Of a stretch of 64,000 bases of DNA, positions 32,813 to 41,339 are shown piece after piece; position 1 is the stretch's first letter, and each line of letters starts with the position of its first letter. The stretch lies in the NCBI GenBank assembly GCA_937944855.1, contig CALFAY010000039.1, positions 32,991 to 96,990 on the forward strand. The letters run 5' to 3'. The stretch comes from an uncultured Planctomycetota bacterium. GTDB lineage: Bacteria; Planctomycetota; Planctomycetia; Gemmatales; HRBIN36. The notes below the pieces were generated by a model. It saw nothing but the letters and a program-made list of their open reading frames with translations, was not told the DNA's origin and searched no databases. Made by a program: the position numbers and the translations under genes.

Positions 32813-33949
32813 TCACTGGGACCGCAAGCGGTTCTGACCCTCGGCCCAGTCGCCGACCACCACCGGAACCTCGATCCTTTTGCCGTTGCGGAGAATCTTC
32901 AGGGTCACCGTTTTCCCGGGAGGCGTGACGCTGATGAGGTTGATGAGGTGGTTCTCGTTGCGGATCAAGACGTCGTCCACGGCCAGGATATGGTCGCCCA
33001 CCTGCAAACCGGCCGCGGCTCCCGGCGTGTTCGGATAGACCGCTTCGATAATCGCACCGGAAGCGAAGTCCAAGCCGCGTTTAAGCGCCTCCGCCGGTTC
33101 CAGGGCCGGGGCCAGCTGGATGCCGAGATAGCCCCGGGAGACGCTTCCCCGTTCCAGCAGCTGCTCGATGACCCGTCGGGCCAGATTGATCGGGATGCTG
33201 AAGGCGACGCCGCTGCTGCTGCCATTGGGCGAGGCGATGGCCGTGTTGATGCCCACGATTTCGCCGTTGAGATTGACCAGGGGACCGCCGCTGGACCCGG
33301 GATTGATGGCGGCGTCGGTCTGAAGAAAATCCTTGATGCGGATGGTGCTGCCGAGACTGATCTGGCCTCGCTGCTTGGCACTGATGATGCCGTGCGTCAC
33401 GGTCTGGTTCAGTCCGAAGGGACTGCCGATGGCCAACACCCAATGGCCGACCTGAATCCGGTCGCTGTTGCCCAGAGGAGCCGACGGCAGCGAAGCGGAA
33501 TCCGAGAGGACCAGAGCAGCCACGTCGGTTTCGGGATCGGCCAGGACCCGGGCGGGTTGAAGGATTCGGCCATCTGCCAGATGGATGACGATGTTGCGAG
33601 GTTCGGTGCCGGCGATGACGTGGTTGTTAGTCAGGACCAGGTACTCCCGCCGCCCCGGCCACTGCACGATCACGCCCGAACCGGATTCTTCGACCATGCG
33701 TTTCTCGGGCTTGCCGCTTCGTTCGCCGGGTTTGCGGGCTTCGACGTAAACGACCGCCGGGCTGACTTTCCGGGCCACCAGCTCGAAGCGGTCGCTGATC
33801 TGCACCAGGTCGGTGACAACGGGAGGGTTGGCGCCGGAAACCTGGGCGTAGATCGGAGCTGGCGGCCGACCGATCAGAAGGTATCCAAGCATCCCCCCGG
33901 CGCACGAACAGCCAGCCACCAGGAGCACCCAGCCGAGGCGTCGGAACAT
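32813..33949 (-). CDS. HtrA/DegP-family serine protease with one PDZ domain
   Basis: A 378-residue envelope protease. A hydrophobic N-terminus (WVLLVAGCSCAGGMLGYLLI) acts as anchor or signal. The trypsin-like triad is His in LTNNHVIAG, Asp in DPETDVAAL and Ser in NPGSSGGPLVN. A single PDZ domain follows (SRGYLGIQLAPALEPAEALK to VGDHILAVDD). This is the DegS/DegQ-like short form, expected to degrade or sense misfolded periplasmic proteins. Length fits one-PDZ members. Confidence 0.92.
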   Translation of the reverse strand: MFRRLGWVLLVAGCSCAGGMLGYLLIGRPPAPIYAQVSGANPPVVTDLVQISDRFELVARKVSPAVVYVEARKPGERSGKPEKRMVEESGSGVIVQWPGRREYLVLTNNHVIAGTEPRNIVIHLADGRILQPARVLADPETDVAALVLSDSASLPSAPLGNSDRIQVGHWVLAIGSPFGLNQTVTHGIISAKQRGQISLGSTIRIKDFLQTDAAINPGSSGGPLVNLNGEIVGINTAIASPNGSSSGVAFSIPINLARRVIEQLLERGSVSRGYLGIQLAPALEPAEALKRGLDFASGAIIEAVYPNTPGAAAGLQVGDHILAVDDVLIRNENHLINLISVTPPGKTVTLKILRNGKRIEVPVVVGDWAEGQNRLRSQ

Positions 33950-34058
33950 GGCTGCCTCCGCAATGAAAGCGACGTGGGCCGTCCTGCTGAGACGGCGCGT
34001 TTGCGAAACCAGTCAATTCTACCGGGCGGCTGAGCGGGCCGACGCCTTGGCAAACGCG

Positions 34059-34110
34059 AACGGCTGGAAGGATTCCAGGGTCCGACCCCGTACAATCCCT
34101 TCCAGCCGTT
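34059..34110 (-). terminator. Hairpin downstream of the dksA-type gene
   Basis: AACGGCTGGAAGG (34059-34071) pairs with CCTTCCAGCCGTT (34098-34110), a stem of 13 bp with nearby pairs beyond, in a 52-base structure 34 bp after the stop of the zinc-finger gene. The following bases on the minus strand are only partly T-rich. Confidence 0.6.
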
Positions 34111-34143
34111 TGGCTGACGGTTTCAGAATGGTTTTGGAAGGCT

Positions 34144-34620
34144 TTAGCGGCCGCTGCTGCTGAGGTCCATCTCGATTTCAGAAATGTCCACTTCCTTGTC
34201 GTCGAGGGAGCTTTCCGCCTCGTACACCTTCGACCAGTCGGCGGACCGACGGCGGTCATAGGCGGAAGGGTTGGCCTCCAGCTCGCGCTGGCAGTCGATG
34301 CAGAAGGTGCTGTAGGGCAAGGCATTGAGCCGGGCCACCGGAATCCGCTTGCCGCACCACTCGCAGATGCCGTAGGTACCCTGCTTGAGCCGCTGCAAGG
34401 CTCGTTCGACCTGGGCCAATTCCCGTGCCTCCAGTTCAGCCAACTGGGAACTGATTTCCCCGCTGCCTGTGTCGAACGCGAAGTCGGCAGCATCGCCGCC
34501 AATGTCGCCCCGCACCGTGGAACCGAGGTCGTTCAACTCCCCCGCCAGAATCTGCCGCAGGGCGTTTCGCCGCTCCAGCAACCGCTTGTGCAACTTCAGA
34601 AGTGCGTCCCGTCGTGCCAT
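34144..34620 (-). CDS. DksA/TraR-type C4 zinc-finger protein
   Basis: A 158-residue member of the DksA/TraR/YteA group that binds the RNA polymerase secondary channel. The N-terminal half is a coiled-coil with a GDIGGDAADFAFDTGSGE tip, and the zinc finger is CEWCGKRIPVARLNALPYST followed by CIDC, i.e. C-x2-C-x17-C-x2-C. The acidic tip residues of classical DksA (DxxDxA) appear as GGDAADFA. The C-terminal tail is acidic and serine-rich. A stringent-response role is likely but unproven. Confidence 0.88.
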   Translation of the reverse strand: MARRDALLKLHKRLLERRNALRQILAGELNDLGSTVRGDIGGDAADFAFDTGSGEISSQLAELEARELAQVERALQRLKQGTYGICEWCGKRIPVARLNALPYSTFCIDCQRELEANPSAYDRRRSADWSKVYEAESSLDDKEVDISEIEMDLSSSGR

Positions 34621-35250
34621 GTCCTCTTCCCTCCTGTTCCCCTCCCCGGTGCCGCTCGTGGACTGGGAGTTCCCTGTTCCGTTGTTTCGCTCTTCGCCGC
34701 AGTTCCCTGAGATAGATGACGCCCGAAATCGAGACCCCAGGAGCCGTTTGACCTCAGCGGGCCGTTATCATAGCAACATCCATGCCATAAATAGAAAACT
34801 GCCCGTTTTACTGCTCGCCCCCGCCTCTCCTGCTCGATAGCCTACCGTGAAAAACGCCGACGCAGCTTCAACTTGCTGCCGCCTTGCCGGTTTTTCCAGG
34901 CTCGCCCGTGCGCCAAATGTGCCTGCTCAATTTTGCGCTACCTGTTCGATTCTTAGTCACCTGGTTGAGCATTTCTTGGGGAATCGGGGACCGATCTGGC
35001 CGATTCGAGCCGTCCAACCCGAGCACTTTGGCAGGTCGCGGGTAAGGTCTGGGCTTCTTACTGTCCCTTTTTCCGCTTCGGATCGGGTTTTCCGACTGGA
35101 ACCTGATCCGCCTGGTTTGCCGGCCGCATTACTTTGAGACGTAAACCGCCCAAAAGGGTTCACGAAAAATGGGCGATTTCGCCCACTGCATCGAGGAAGC
35201 CCCGACTGCCGACACTCCGAAAAGACGCAAGTGATTGCAGTGTCAGTGGT
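34621..35250. other. 630-bp spacer without a supported gene
   Basis: Lies upstream of the dksA-type gene and after the SGNH hydrolase gene, both on the minus strand. GC content falls around 34760-34815, where the minus strand has TATGAT at a position suitable for a -10 box of the zinc-finger gene, about 145 bp upstream of its start; no good -35 is present. Open frames here have atypical codon use and no recognisable domains. Confidence 0.45.
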
Positions 35251-36750
35251 TCATGGCGAGGAGAAACGTGTCGTGGCCGGTTTGGACGGCGAGATCAGCT
35301 CGGGTCGGCTCCGCAGCCAACGAGCTACTTCCCGTGCTGCGACGCGATGGCCGGTCACGGTGAAATGTCCGTCGTTGCCGATGTAGGCAGCCGGCCCGGC
35401 CTCAGCCAACGCAGGAATGAGGTCCAGGACCGGCACCTGCCGAGCATTCAGAAACTCAACTAACCGACGCTGCGGCCCGTGCAGGTCCAACTCCTCCTCC
35501 CGCCACCCGCGGAGGGTCAGAGCCTTGCCCCGCAATTCCTGGTTGATTTGAAACTCGTCCGGGATGAGAACGAAGGCCACCGGCACCGCGTGTTCCCGAC
35601 AATCGCGGATCAACTCCTCGAGGCATTGCTCGACCCTCGCCCATCGTTTTCGGTCTTCGGCGGTCGGCTCGGCCCGGCAGACGACCAGCCGCCCCGCGGT
35701 CAGTTCCAGATAGGTCTTTTCCGAGAAGCCGACGTTGACGCCCATGCGGAAATCCTCTCCCGCCGACGTCTCGGCCTGCCGCCACGCTTCCTGTGCCAGC
35801 CGCAACAGACGCCGAGTCAGCAGCTCGATGTACAAAGCATCTGGCTGGAACTTCACCAGCTGCGGGGAAGCGATCCATTCGGTGATGTCGTTGCCGATGA
35901 AGATCGGAACCAGAATCAGGTCCGGGCGGTATTGCCAGACGGTAGAAGCCAGCAGGTTCCGGTATTCCCGGGGGCCAGTACCACAGACGCCGAAGTTGCA
36001 GACCTCAACTCCCAACTCCTGTTCCAGCAGAGTCAGGTAGTTGTCCTCGTAGGCGACGGCGACGCCGACGGAGAACGAATCGCCCAGAGCTGCGAGGCGG
36101 AGGCGGTCGGCAGGCGGTTCAATAGTCCACTCTGTGTCGGCGAAGCCGAGGCTGTTGGCCCGCAAGCCGTTGGCATAGACACCCGGCTTGAGGCGGTAGC
36201 CGGTCGTGCGGTTGAGGAGCAAGGCATCGTTGCCGCCCCACCAGGCCGCGATCCGCAGGACGACTTCAAGCGTCGCCGCCAGCACGACCAGATTGCCGAC
36301 AAGCAGATCAAGAGCTTTGGGGATTTTCCGCTGCCACAGACCAGGGGACTGACGTCCTCCCCTCGCGGGGCCGAGCAGAGGAGTCAGCAGCACTGCCAGC
36401 CAGAGCAAACACGCCGCCCGGCACGGATAGCGAGCCATGTCCTGACCGGGCAAAGCGAAACCCAGGAAGAAAAAAACGACCAGCCACCCGAACAACAGCC
36501 AACGCCAGAACCGGGCGTTGGTCAGAAACGGATACTGCCCCCAAAGCTCGGGTCGCATGGCCAGACGCAGACCGATCACGCAAAGAAGCAGGGCGGCGAT
36601 GCTCAGCATGACCGAGGCGGAGGCATGAAACGCCGCGTAGATTTCATCCTGACCAGCCCAGCTCAGGTGCCGCCAGGCCGCGACCGCAGCGGCGACGCCG
36701 CCACCGGCCAACAGACCGCCAAGACATCGGATGGCAAAGGTGTTCGTCAT
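35251..36750 (-). CDS. Membrane protein with SGNH/GDSL hydrolase domain
   Basis: A 499-residue protein. Four to five hydrophobic helices occupy about residues 10-165 (e.g. LLFGWLVVFFFLGFALPG, LLVGNLVVLAATLEVVLRIA). An SGNH hydrolase-like domain follows with block I ALGDSFSVG, block II VCGTGPREY, block III IFIGND and block V DGHFTVTGH containing Asp and His. Such fusions often deacylate or acylate cell-surface polysaccharides (AlgX/AlgJ-like). The ATG at 36750 follows GGGAGG. It sits 48 bp after pckA in the same direction, without an obvious functional link. Confidence 0.83.
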   Translation of the reverse strand: MTNTFAIRCLGGLLAGGGVAAAVAAWRHLSWAGQDEIYAAFHASASVMLSIAALLLCVIGLRLAMRPELWGQYPFLTNARFWRWLLFGWLVVFFFLGFALPGQDMARYPCRAACLLWLAVLLTPLLGPARGGRQSPGLWQRKIPKALDLLVGNLVVLAATLEVVLRIAAWWGGNDALLLNRTTGYRLKPGVYANGLRANSLGFADTEWTIEPPADRLRLAALGDSFSVGVAVAYEDNYLTLLEQELGVEVCNFGVCGTGPREYRNLLASTVWQYRPDLILVPIFIGNDITEWIASPQLVKFQPDALYIELLTRRLLRLAQEAWRQAETSAGEDFRMGVNVGFSEKTYLELTAGRLVVCRAEPTAEDRKRWARVEQCLEELIRDCREHAVPVAFVLIPDEFQINQELRGKALTLRGWREEELDLHGPQRRLVEFLNARQVPVLDLIPALAEAGPAAYIGNDGHFTVTGHRVAAREVARWLRSRPELISPSKPATTRFSSP

Positions 36751-36798
36751 GCTGGGGTCCTCCCTGACCTCAGACACGGGTCGCTACCGGGAACTCTC

Positions 36799-38370
36799 CT
36801 ACACTTCCGCGTTGGCGGTGGAGAAGGTTTTCATGTTCTGCTCAAACAGGGCGACGAGATGGCGAGCCGCGGCATCGTAGGCGGCGGGATCGGCCCAGGC
36901 ATTCCGGGGTTGCAGAATCTCGCTGGGAACGCCGGGAACGCGATCGGGGATCATCAGGCCGAAGAACGGCTCGGGGCGAAACGTCGCCGGATCGAGTTGG
37001 CCGGACAGGGCGGCATCGAGCATGGCACGAGTGAAGTCGAGGCGGATGCGGGAGGCCTTGCCCGCCGGCCCGCCGCTCCAGCCGGTGTTGACGAGCCAGA
37101 CCTGGGCCTTGTGCTGGCGTATCTTGCGCTGAAGCATCTCACCGTATCGTCGCGGATGCAGGGGAAGAAACGGTCCTCCGAAGCACGGACTGAAGGTCGC
37201 TTCTGGATCGCGGACGCCCGTCTCCGTGCCAGCCACCTTGGCGGTGTAACCGGCCAGGAAGTGATACTCCGCCTGTTCATAGCTCAAGCGGCTGATCGGC
37301 GGCAGGACGCCGAAAGCGTCGCAGGTCAAAAAGACGATGTTGGCCGGATGCCCGCCCAGCCCGGACAACTCGCAGTTGTCGATGAACTCGACCGGATAGG
37401 TGCCGCGCGTGTTCTCCGTGATGCTGGCGTTATCGAAATCCACTTCGCGGGAGTCTGGATCGACAACGACGTTTTCCAGTACCGATCCGAAGCGGATGGC
37501 GTTGAAAATCTGGGGTTCTTTCTGGGGCGACAGGCGGATCGTCTTGGCGTAGCAGCCGCCTTCCAGGTTGAACACGCCGTCGTCGGACCAGCCATGCTCG
37601 TCGTCGCCGATCAACCGCCGCCGCGGATCGGCCGAAAGCGTCGTCTTGCCGGTTCCCGACAGGCCGAAGAACAACGCCGTGTCTCCCGCTGCTCCGATGT
37701 TCGCTGAGCAGTGCATGGACAGCACGCCACGCCTGGGCAGCAGATAATTCATGACGCTGAAGATCGCCTTTTTGATCTCGCCGGCGTAGCTGGTGCCGAC
37801 GATGAGGACGACCCGCTCAGCGAAGGAGATGGCGATGCAGGCTTCGCTGTTGGTGCCGTCCCGCGCCGGATCGGCATGGAAATCGGGCAGAGCCAGCACA
37901 GTGAACCCGGGTACGAAGTGTTCGAGTTCTTCCCGTGTCGGTCGGCGGAACAGGGTGTGGGCGAACAATGCGTGCCAGGCCCGCTGACAGACGACGCGGA
38001 CGGGCAGTCGGTAACGGGGATCGGCCCCGGCCCAGCCGTCGAAGAGGAACAACTCGCGCAGCCGGGCATAGTCCATCGCTTTTTTGAGCAGGCGGTGGAA
38101 GTTCTCGGGCGGAAGCGGCCGATTGACCGGACCCCACCAGATTTCGTCGCGGAGGGTTTCATCGGCGACGATGTACCGGTCCCGAGGCGAACGGCCGGTG
38201 CGCTTGCCGGTGCGGACCGCCAAAGCTCCGCGCGACGTCAACTGCCCTTCGCCCCGGCTCAGAGACAGTTCGACGAGCACCGCCGCAGTGCGATTGTGGT
38301 ACCGCCCCATGACCGTGGGCAGAGCCAGGGTCTGGCTGACGTAGTCCAGCACCGGGGCCGTTTCGTTCAT
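36799..38370 (-). CDS. pckA: Phosphoenolpyruvate carboxykinase (ATP)
   Basis: A 523-residue ATP-dependent enzyme converting oxaloacetate to phosphoenolpyruvate in gluconeogenesis. The kinase-1a loop is GLSGTGKTTLSADP, preceded by the metal and oxaloacetate residues in MHCSANIGAAGDTALFFG. The kinase-2 region is GDDEHGWSDDGVFNLEGGCY, and ENTRGTYPVEFI is the conserved substrate region. The ATG at 38370 follows GAGGGAAGGG. Length is typical of the bacterial ATP type. Confidence 0.96.
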   Translation of the reverse strand: MNETAPVLDYVSQTLALPTVMGRYHNRTAAVLVELSLSRGEGQLTSRGALAVRTGKRTGRSPRDRYIVADETLRDEIWWGPVNRPLPPENFHRLLKKAMDYARLRELFLFDGWAGADPRYRLPVRVVCQRAWHALFAHTLFRRPTREELEHFVPGFTVLALPDFHADPARDGTNSEACIAISFAERVVLIVGTSYAGEIKKAIFSVMNYLLPRRGVLSMHCSANIGAAGDTALFFGLSGTGKTTLSADPRRRLIGDDEHGWSDDGVFNLEGGCYAKTIRLSPQKEPQIFNAIRFGSVLENVVVDPDSREVDFDNASITENTRGTYPVEFIDNCELSGLGGHPANIVFLTCDAFGVLPPISRLSYEQAEYHFLAGYTAKVAGTETGVRDPEATFSPCFGGPFLPLHPRRYGEMLQRKIRQHKAQVWLVNTGWSGGPAGKASRIRLDFTRAMLDAALSGQLDPATFRPEPFFGLMIPDRVPGVPSEILQPRNAWADPAAYDAAARHLVALFEQNMKTFSTANAEV

Positions 38371-38496
38371 CCCTTCCCTCGCTTTCGCCGCGCTTGCTGG
38401 CATTGTAGAGATGCACTTCCGAGAGGACGACGCGGCCTTGAGCAGCGGCGATTATCGGCTGTCGGCGGAGTTATGCCAAGAGCAACCGGCGATGGC

Positions 38497-39558
38497 TCAC
38501 TCCAGGCTGCGGGCCACGTCCGCGGCGCAGGCTTCCAGGACCAGCGGCACCTGGAGCCAGCGGTCGATCTGCTGCTCGGCGACGAGCACGCGGTCCAGGG
38601 CATCGACCAGGGATTCCACCTCGCCGGCCGGCATCCGCCCAGACATCGGCGGAACGGCTTCCTGGCCGACGGCGATGCTCAGCCGCCGTCGCAGCAGGTC
38701 GGCAAGCAAGCCCAAGGCCACCCGGGCACGTTCCCGTTTGACCGCCGACTCCTTGACCCCTTCTTCGCAGAAGCGGCTCAGCGTCTGTCCCAACACCACG
38801 CAGTCCACCGGCCGGGACCGCAGCAGATCGTCCACCTGCCGCTGGAGCTGCTCCACTTCCGGTCGGGCCAGCCAGCGGGCCTGGTCCAGACTTCCCTCGC
38901 TTGCTTCCGCCAGACGCCGCGCCGCCTCGGCATGCTCCGCGATTCCCTCCGCCAGGATCAATTCGGCCAGGACCGAAGCGGGCAAGGGGGCAAAGCGGAT
39001 GATCTGGCAACGGGAACGAATGGTCGGGAGCAACCGTTCGGCCCCGGTCGCGACCAGGATCAGCAGCGAATCCGGGGGTGGTTCTTCCAGCGTCTTCAGG
39101 AAGCAGTTGGCAGCTTCGGTGCTCAGGCTCTCGGCGTCATCAACGATGGCCACGCGATGCCGACCCCGTGCCGGTTTGAGGGCCAGATGCGCGATCAGCT
39201 TTTGCATCTCCTCGATGGGAAACTCGTGCCTGTCGTCGGCCAGTCCGACAAGCTGGAAGTCAGGATGGGTCCGGGCCTCGACCTGGACGCATGCCGGGCA
39301 AACGCCACAGGCCCCGTCGCTTTCCCCCCTCGCCGAGGACGAGGTTGCAGCCTGAGTTGGCCCTCTTCCGCCGGGAGTGGACGGGGCGAGGGCAGTTCCC
39401 TCGCACAGCAGGGCCTTGGCCAATTCGACGGCGAAGGTTTTCTTGCCGATCCCCGACGGGCCGACAAACAGGTAGGCATGGCCCAGACGTCCCCGGGCCA
39501 CGACCTCGCGAAAAGCGGCAACCAGGGCCTCATGACCGCGAATGCTGTTCCAGGACAC
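38497..39558 (-). CDS. holB: DNA polymerase III subunit delta-prime
   Basis: A 353-residue clamp-loader ATPase-like subunit. Walker A is VGPSGIGKKTFAVELAKALL, the zinc module ends in CGVCPAC, and EEPPPDSLLILVATGAERLL with TIRSRCQIIRF contains the sensor and SRC motif. A run of about 30 residues rich in Gly/Ser/Pro/Thr (residues 54-83, starting GTALAPSTPGGRG) separates the LLCE cysteine from the CGVC pair, longer than usual. It overlaps tmk by 29 bases and ends the lip-tmk-holB unit. Confidence 0.92.
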   Translation of the reverse strand: MSWNSIRGHEALVAAFREVVARGRLGHAYLFVGPSGIGKKTFAVELAKALLCEGTALAPSTPGGRGPTQAATSSSARGESDGACGVCPACVQVEARTHPDFQLVGLADDRHEFPIEEMQKLIAHLALKPARGRHRVAIVDDAESLSTEAANCFLKTLEEPPPDSLLILVATGAERLLPTIRSRCQIIRFAPLPASVLAELILAEGIAEHAEAARRLAEASEGSLDQARWLARPEVEQLQRQVDDLLRSRPVDCVVLGQTLSRFCEEGVKESAVKRERARVALGLLADLLRRRLSIAVGQEAVPPMSGRMPAGEVESLVDALDRVLVAEQQIDRWLQVPLVLEACAADVARSLE

Positions 39559-40159
39559 GTGCCACCTCGTCCTGCACCAGCCGAGCGACGTCGTCGATGC
39601 CGCCGGTCGCTGGAATCACGCGGATACGCTCCGGATCCCGCTTCGCCTCCGCGAGAAAACCCTGCCGCACTTTCCGGGCGAACTCCTGTCCCCGACATTC
39701 CATGCGGTCCCTCGGCCCGGGCTTGCGGGCCAGGGACACTTCCGGGGCCACGTCCAGTACCAGCGTGAGGTCCGGCAGACAGCTTCCGATCGCCATCCTC
39801 CCCAGTTCCCAGAGCTTCTCCGGGGCCAATCCTCCGGCATGTCCCTGGTACACGACGTTGGCCAGAAGGAAGCGGTCGGAAACCACGATCTGGCCCAGCG
39901 CCAGGGCAGGCCGGATCACTTCTTCCACCAGTTGCGCTCGACTGGCCATGTAAAGAAAGGCCTCGCAAATGACGCTCATGGAACAATCGTGATCCAGAAG
40001 CAGATCGCGGATGCGTTCGCCTGTCGGGGTTCCCCCCGGATCACGACACAGGACCACCGGCCAGCCCCGTTCCCGCAGCCAAGCGGCGAGCAGATGGCAC
40101 TGGGTGCTTTTGCCCGCCCCGTCCGGTCCGTCCAGACTGAGAAACAGTCCGTGGCTCAT
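39530..40159 (-). CDS. tmk: Thymidylate kinase
   Basis: A 209-residue dTMP kinase for dTTP synthesis. The P-loop is LDGPDGAGKSTQ (residues 9-20), the DR motif is VVSDRFLLANVVYQG and the lid region is RKPGPRDRMECRGQEF. Near the N-terminus, CRDPGGTPTGERIRDLLL matches the dTMP-binding segment. It overlaps the stop of the lipoyl-domain gene upstream by four bases and holB downstream by 29, so it depends on translation of this unit. Confidence 0.94.
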   Translation of the reverse strand: MSHGLFLSLDGPDGAGKSTQCHLLAAWLRERGWPVVLCRDPGGTPTGERIRDLLLDHDCSMSVICEAFLYMASRAQLVEEVIRPALALGQIVVSDRFLLANVVYQGHAGGLAPEKLWELGRMAIGSCLPDLTLVLDVAPEVSLARKPGPRDRMECRGQEFARKVRQGFLAEAKRDPERIRVIPATGGIDDVARLVQDEVARVLEQHSRS

Positions 40160-40431
40160 GACGACGCCTCGGGAGCGGGCAGGAACGCGGTTTCAACGAT
40201 GCCCAGAAGCTGTCCCGGCTCGACGCGGGCCAGCGGCCTGACCAGGACTTCTGCCAGTACGCCGTCCGCGGGACTGGCCACCTCGCAGACCGCCCCGGGC
40301 ACCAGAAGTTCGACGAGCCGATCCCCGTTCATCACCTGTTCCCGCACCGCAACGTACCAGTGCGTGACGCGGATCGGCGTCTCCGCTTCCAGACCCAGAT
40401 CCGGCACGCGCACCTCGATCCGCATGGTCAT
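40156..40431 (-). CDS. Biotinyl/lipoyl-domain protein without lysine
   Basis: A 91-residue single-domain protein with the hammerhead fold of lipoyl and biotinyl carriers: VRVPDLGLE, ITHW-like VTHWYVAVREQVMNGDRLVE, then SPADGVLAEVLV and VEPGQLLGIVE. In carriers the beta-turn holds DK(A) or MK; here the turn is LVPGAVCEV. The protein contains no lysine at all, so it cannot be lipoylated or biotinylated in the normal way. It lies between lipA and tmk, with four-base overlaps to each, and lipB-like and lipA are just upstream, so a link to lipoate synthesis is likely. It might be a scaffold or acceptor analogue. Confidence 0.85.
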   Translation of the reverse strand: MTMRIEVRVPDLGLEAETPIRVTHWYVAVREQVMNGDRLVELLVPGAVCEVASPADGVLAEVLVRPLARVEPGQLLGIVETAFLPAPEASS

Positions 40432-41339
40432 CTCACCATTTCCGCGGCGTGGTAACTGGAACGGACAAACGGGCCGCTGGCGACGTGGCGGAAGCCGAGC
40501 CGCCGGGCCAGTTCGCCCAGTCGGTCGAACTCCTCCGGAGGCACATAACGGACTACCGCAATATGCTTGAGCGTCGGTGCCAGATACTGTCCCAGCGTCA
40601 GGGTATCGCAGCCGACGGCTCGCAGGTCGGAGAGGACCTCGAAAAGCTCTTCCAGCGTCTCACCCAGGCCGAGCATCAGGCCGCTCTTCGTGACAATTTC
40701 CGGCCTCCGCTGTTTGACGTGATGGAGGATGTCGAGACTGCGTTGATAGGCAGCCCGGCCCCGGACCTTGCGGTAGAGGCGCGGCACGGTTTCGAGATTG
40801 TGGTTGAAGACTTCCGGATGGGCGGAAAGGACGGTGTCCACGGCCCGCAGATCGCCGAGGAAGTCCGGCGTCAAGACTTCGACGACCGCTCCGGTCCTGG
40901 CTCGGACGGCGAGAATGCAGCGGCGGAAATGCTCGGCCCCACCATCGGGCAGGTCGTCCCGCGTCACTGAGGTGATGACGACGTGCCGCAGACCCAATCG
41001 GGCCGCCGCCTCGGCCAGCCGTTCCGGCTCATCGTCCTCCACCGCCTCCGGGTCGCCCTTGGCCACGGAGCAAAAGCCGCACGGCCGGGTGCAGACGTTG
41101 CCCAGGATCATGAAGGTGGCCGTCTTCTTGCTGTAGCACTCAGGCCGGTTCGGACAGCGGGCGTTGTCGCAGACCGTTTCCAGCCGCAGTTCGCGGAGCA
41201 AGGTTTCGGTGAAGAAGTTGCCGTTGCTTCGGGGCAACGGGCGCTTCAACCACGAGGGCAGCCGACGAGAGCCGGGAGATTCCCGAGTCGCGGCCGCCGA
41301 GCAGGAATCGTTCGGACTAACGAGGGGAAGCGATCGCAT
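40428..41339 (-). CDS. lipA: Lipoyl synthase
   Basis: A 303-residue radical SAM enzyme that inserts two sulfurs into protein-bound octanoyl groups. The auxiliary 4Fe-4S cluster ligands are in CDNARCPNRPEC (C-x4-C-x5-C), the radical SAM cluster in CTRPCGFC (C-x3-C-x2-C), and the C-terminal RSSYHAAE carries the serine ligand of the auxiliary cluster. All three signatures are intact, so it should be active. It overlaps the lipB-like gene by 23 bases and the lipoyl-domain gene by four. Confidence 0.95.
   Translation of the reverse strand: MRSLPLVSPNDSCSAAATRESPGSRRLPSWLKRPLPRSNGNFFTETLLRELRLETVCDNARCPNRPECYSKKTATFMILGNVCTRPCGFCSVAKGDPEAVEDDEPERLAEAAARLGLRHVVITSVTRDDLPDGGAEHFRRCILAVRARTGAVVEVLTPDFLGDLRAVDTVLSAHPEVFNHNLETVPRLYRKVRGRAAYQRSLDILHHVKQRRPEIVTKSGLMLGLGETLEELFEVLSDLRAVGCDTLTLGQYLAPTLKHIAVVRYVPPEEFDRLGELARRLGFRHVASGPFVRSSYHAAEMVR

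Noticed and set aside
37711..39768. Plus-strand open frame of about 685 codons across pckA and holB
   Set aside because: It runs opposite two conserved enzymes and changes composition where they meet.
40156..40431. Biotin carrier or glycine cleavage H-type protein
   Set aside because: It has the fold-like landmarks but no lysine, so a working carrier assignment would be wrong.
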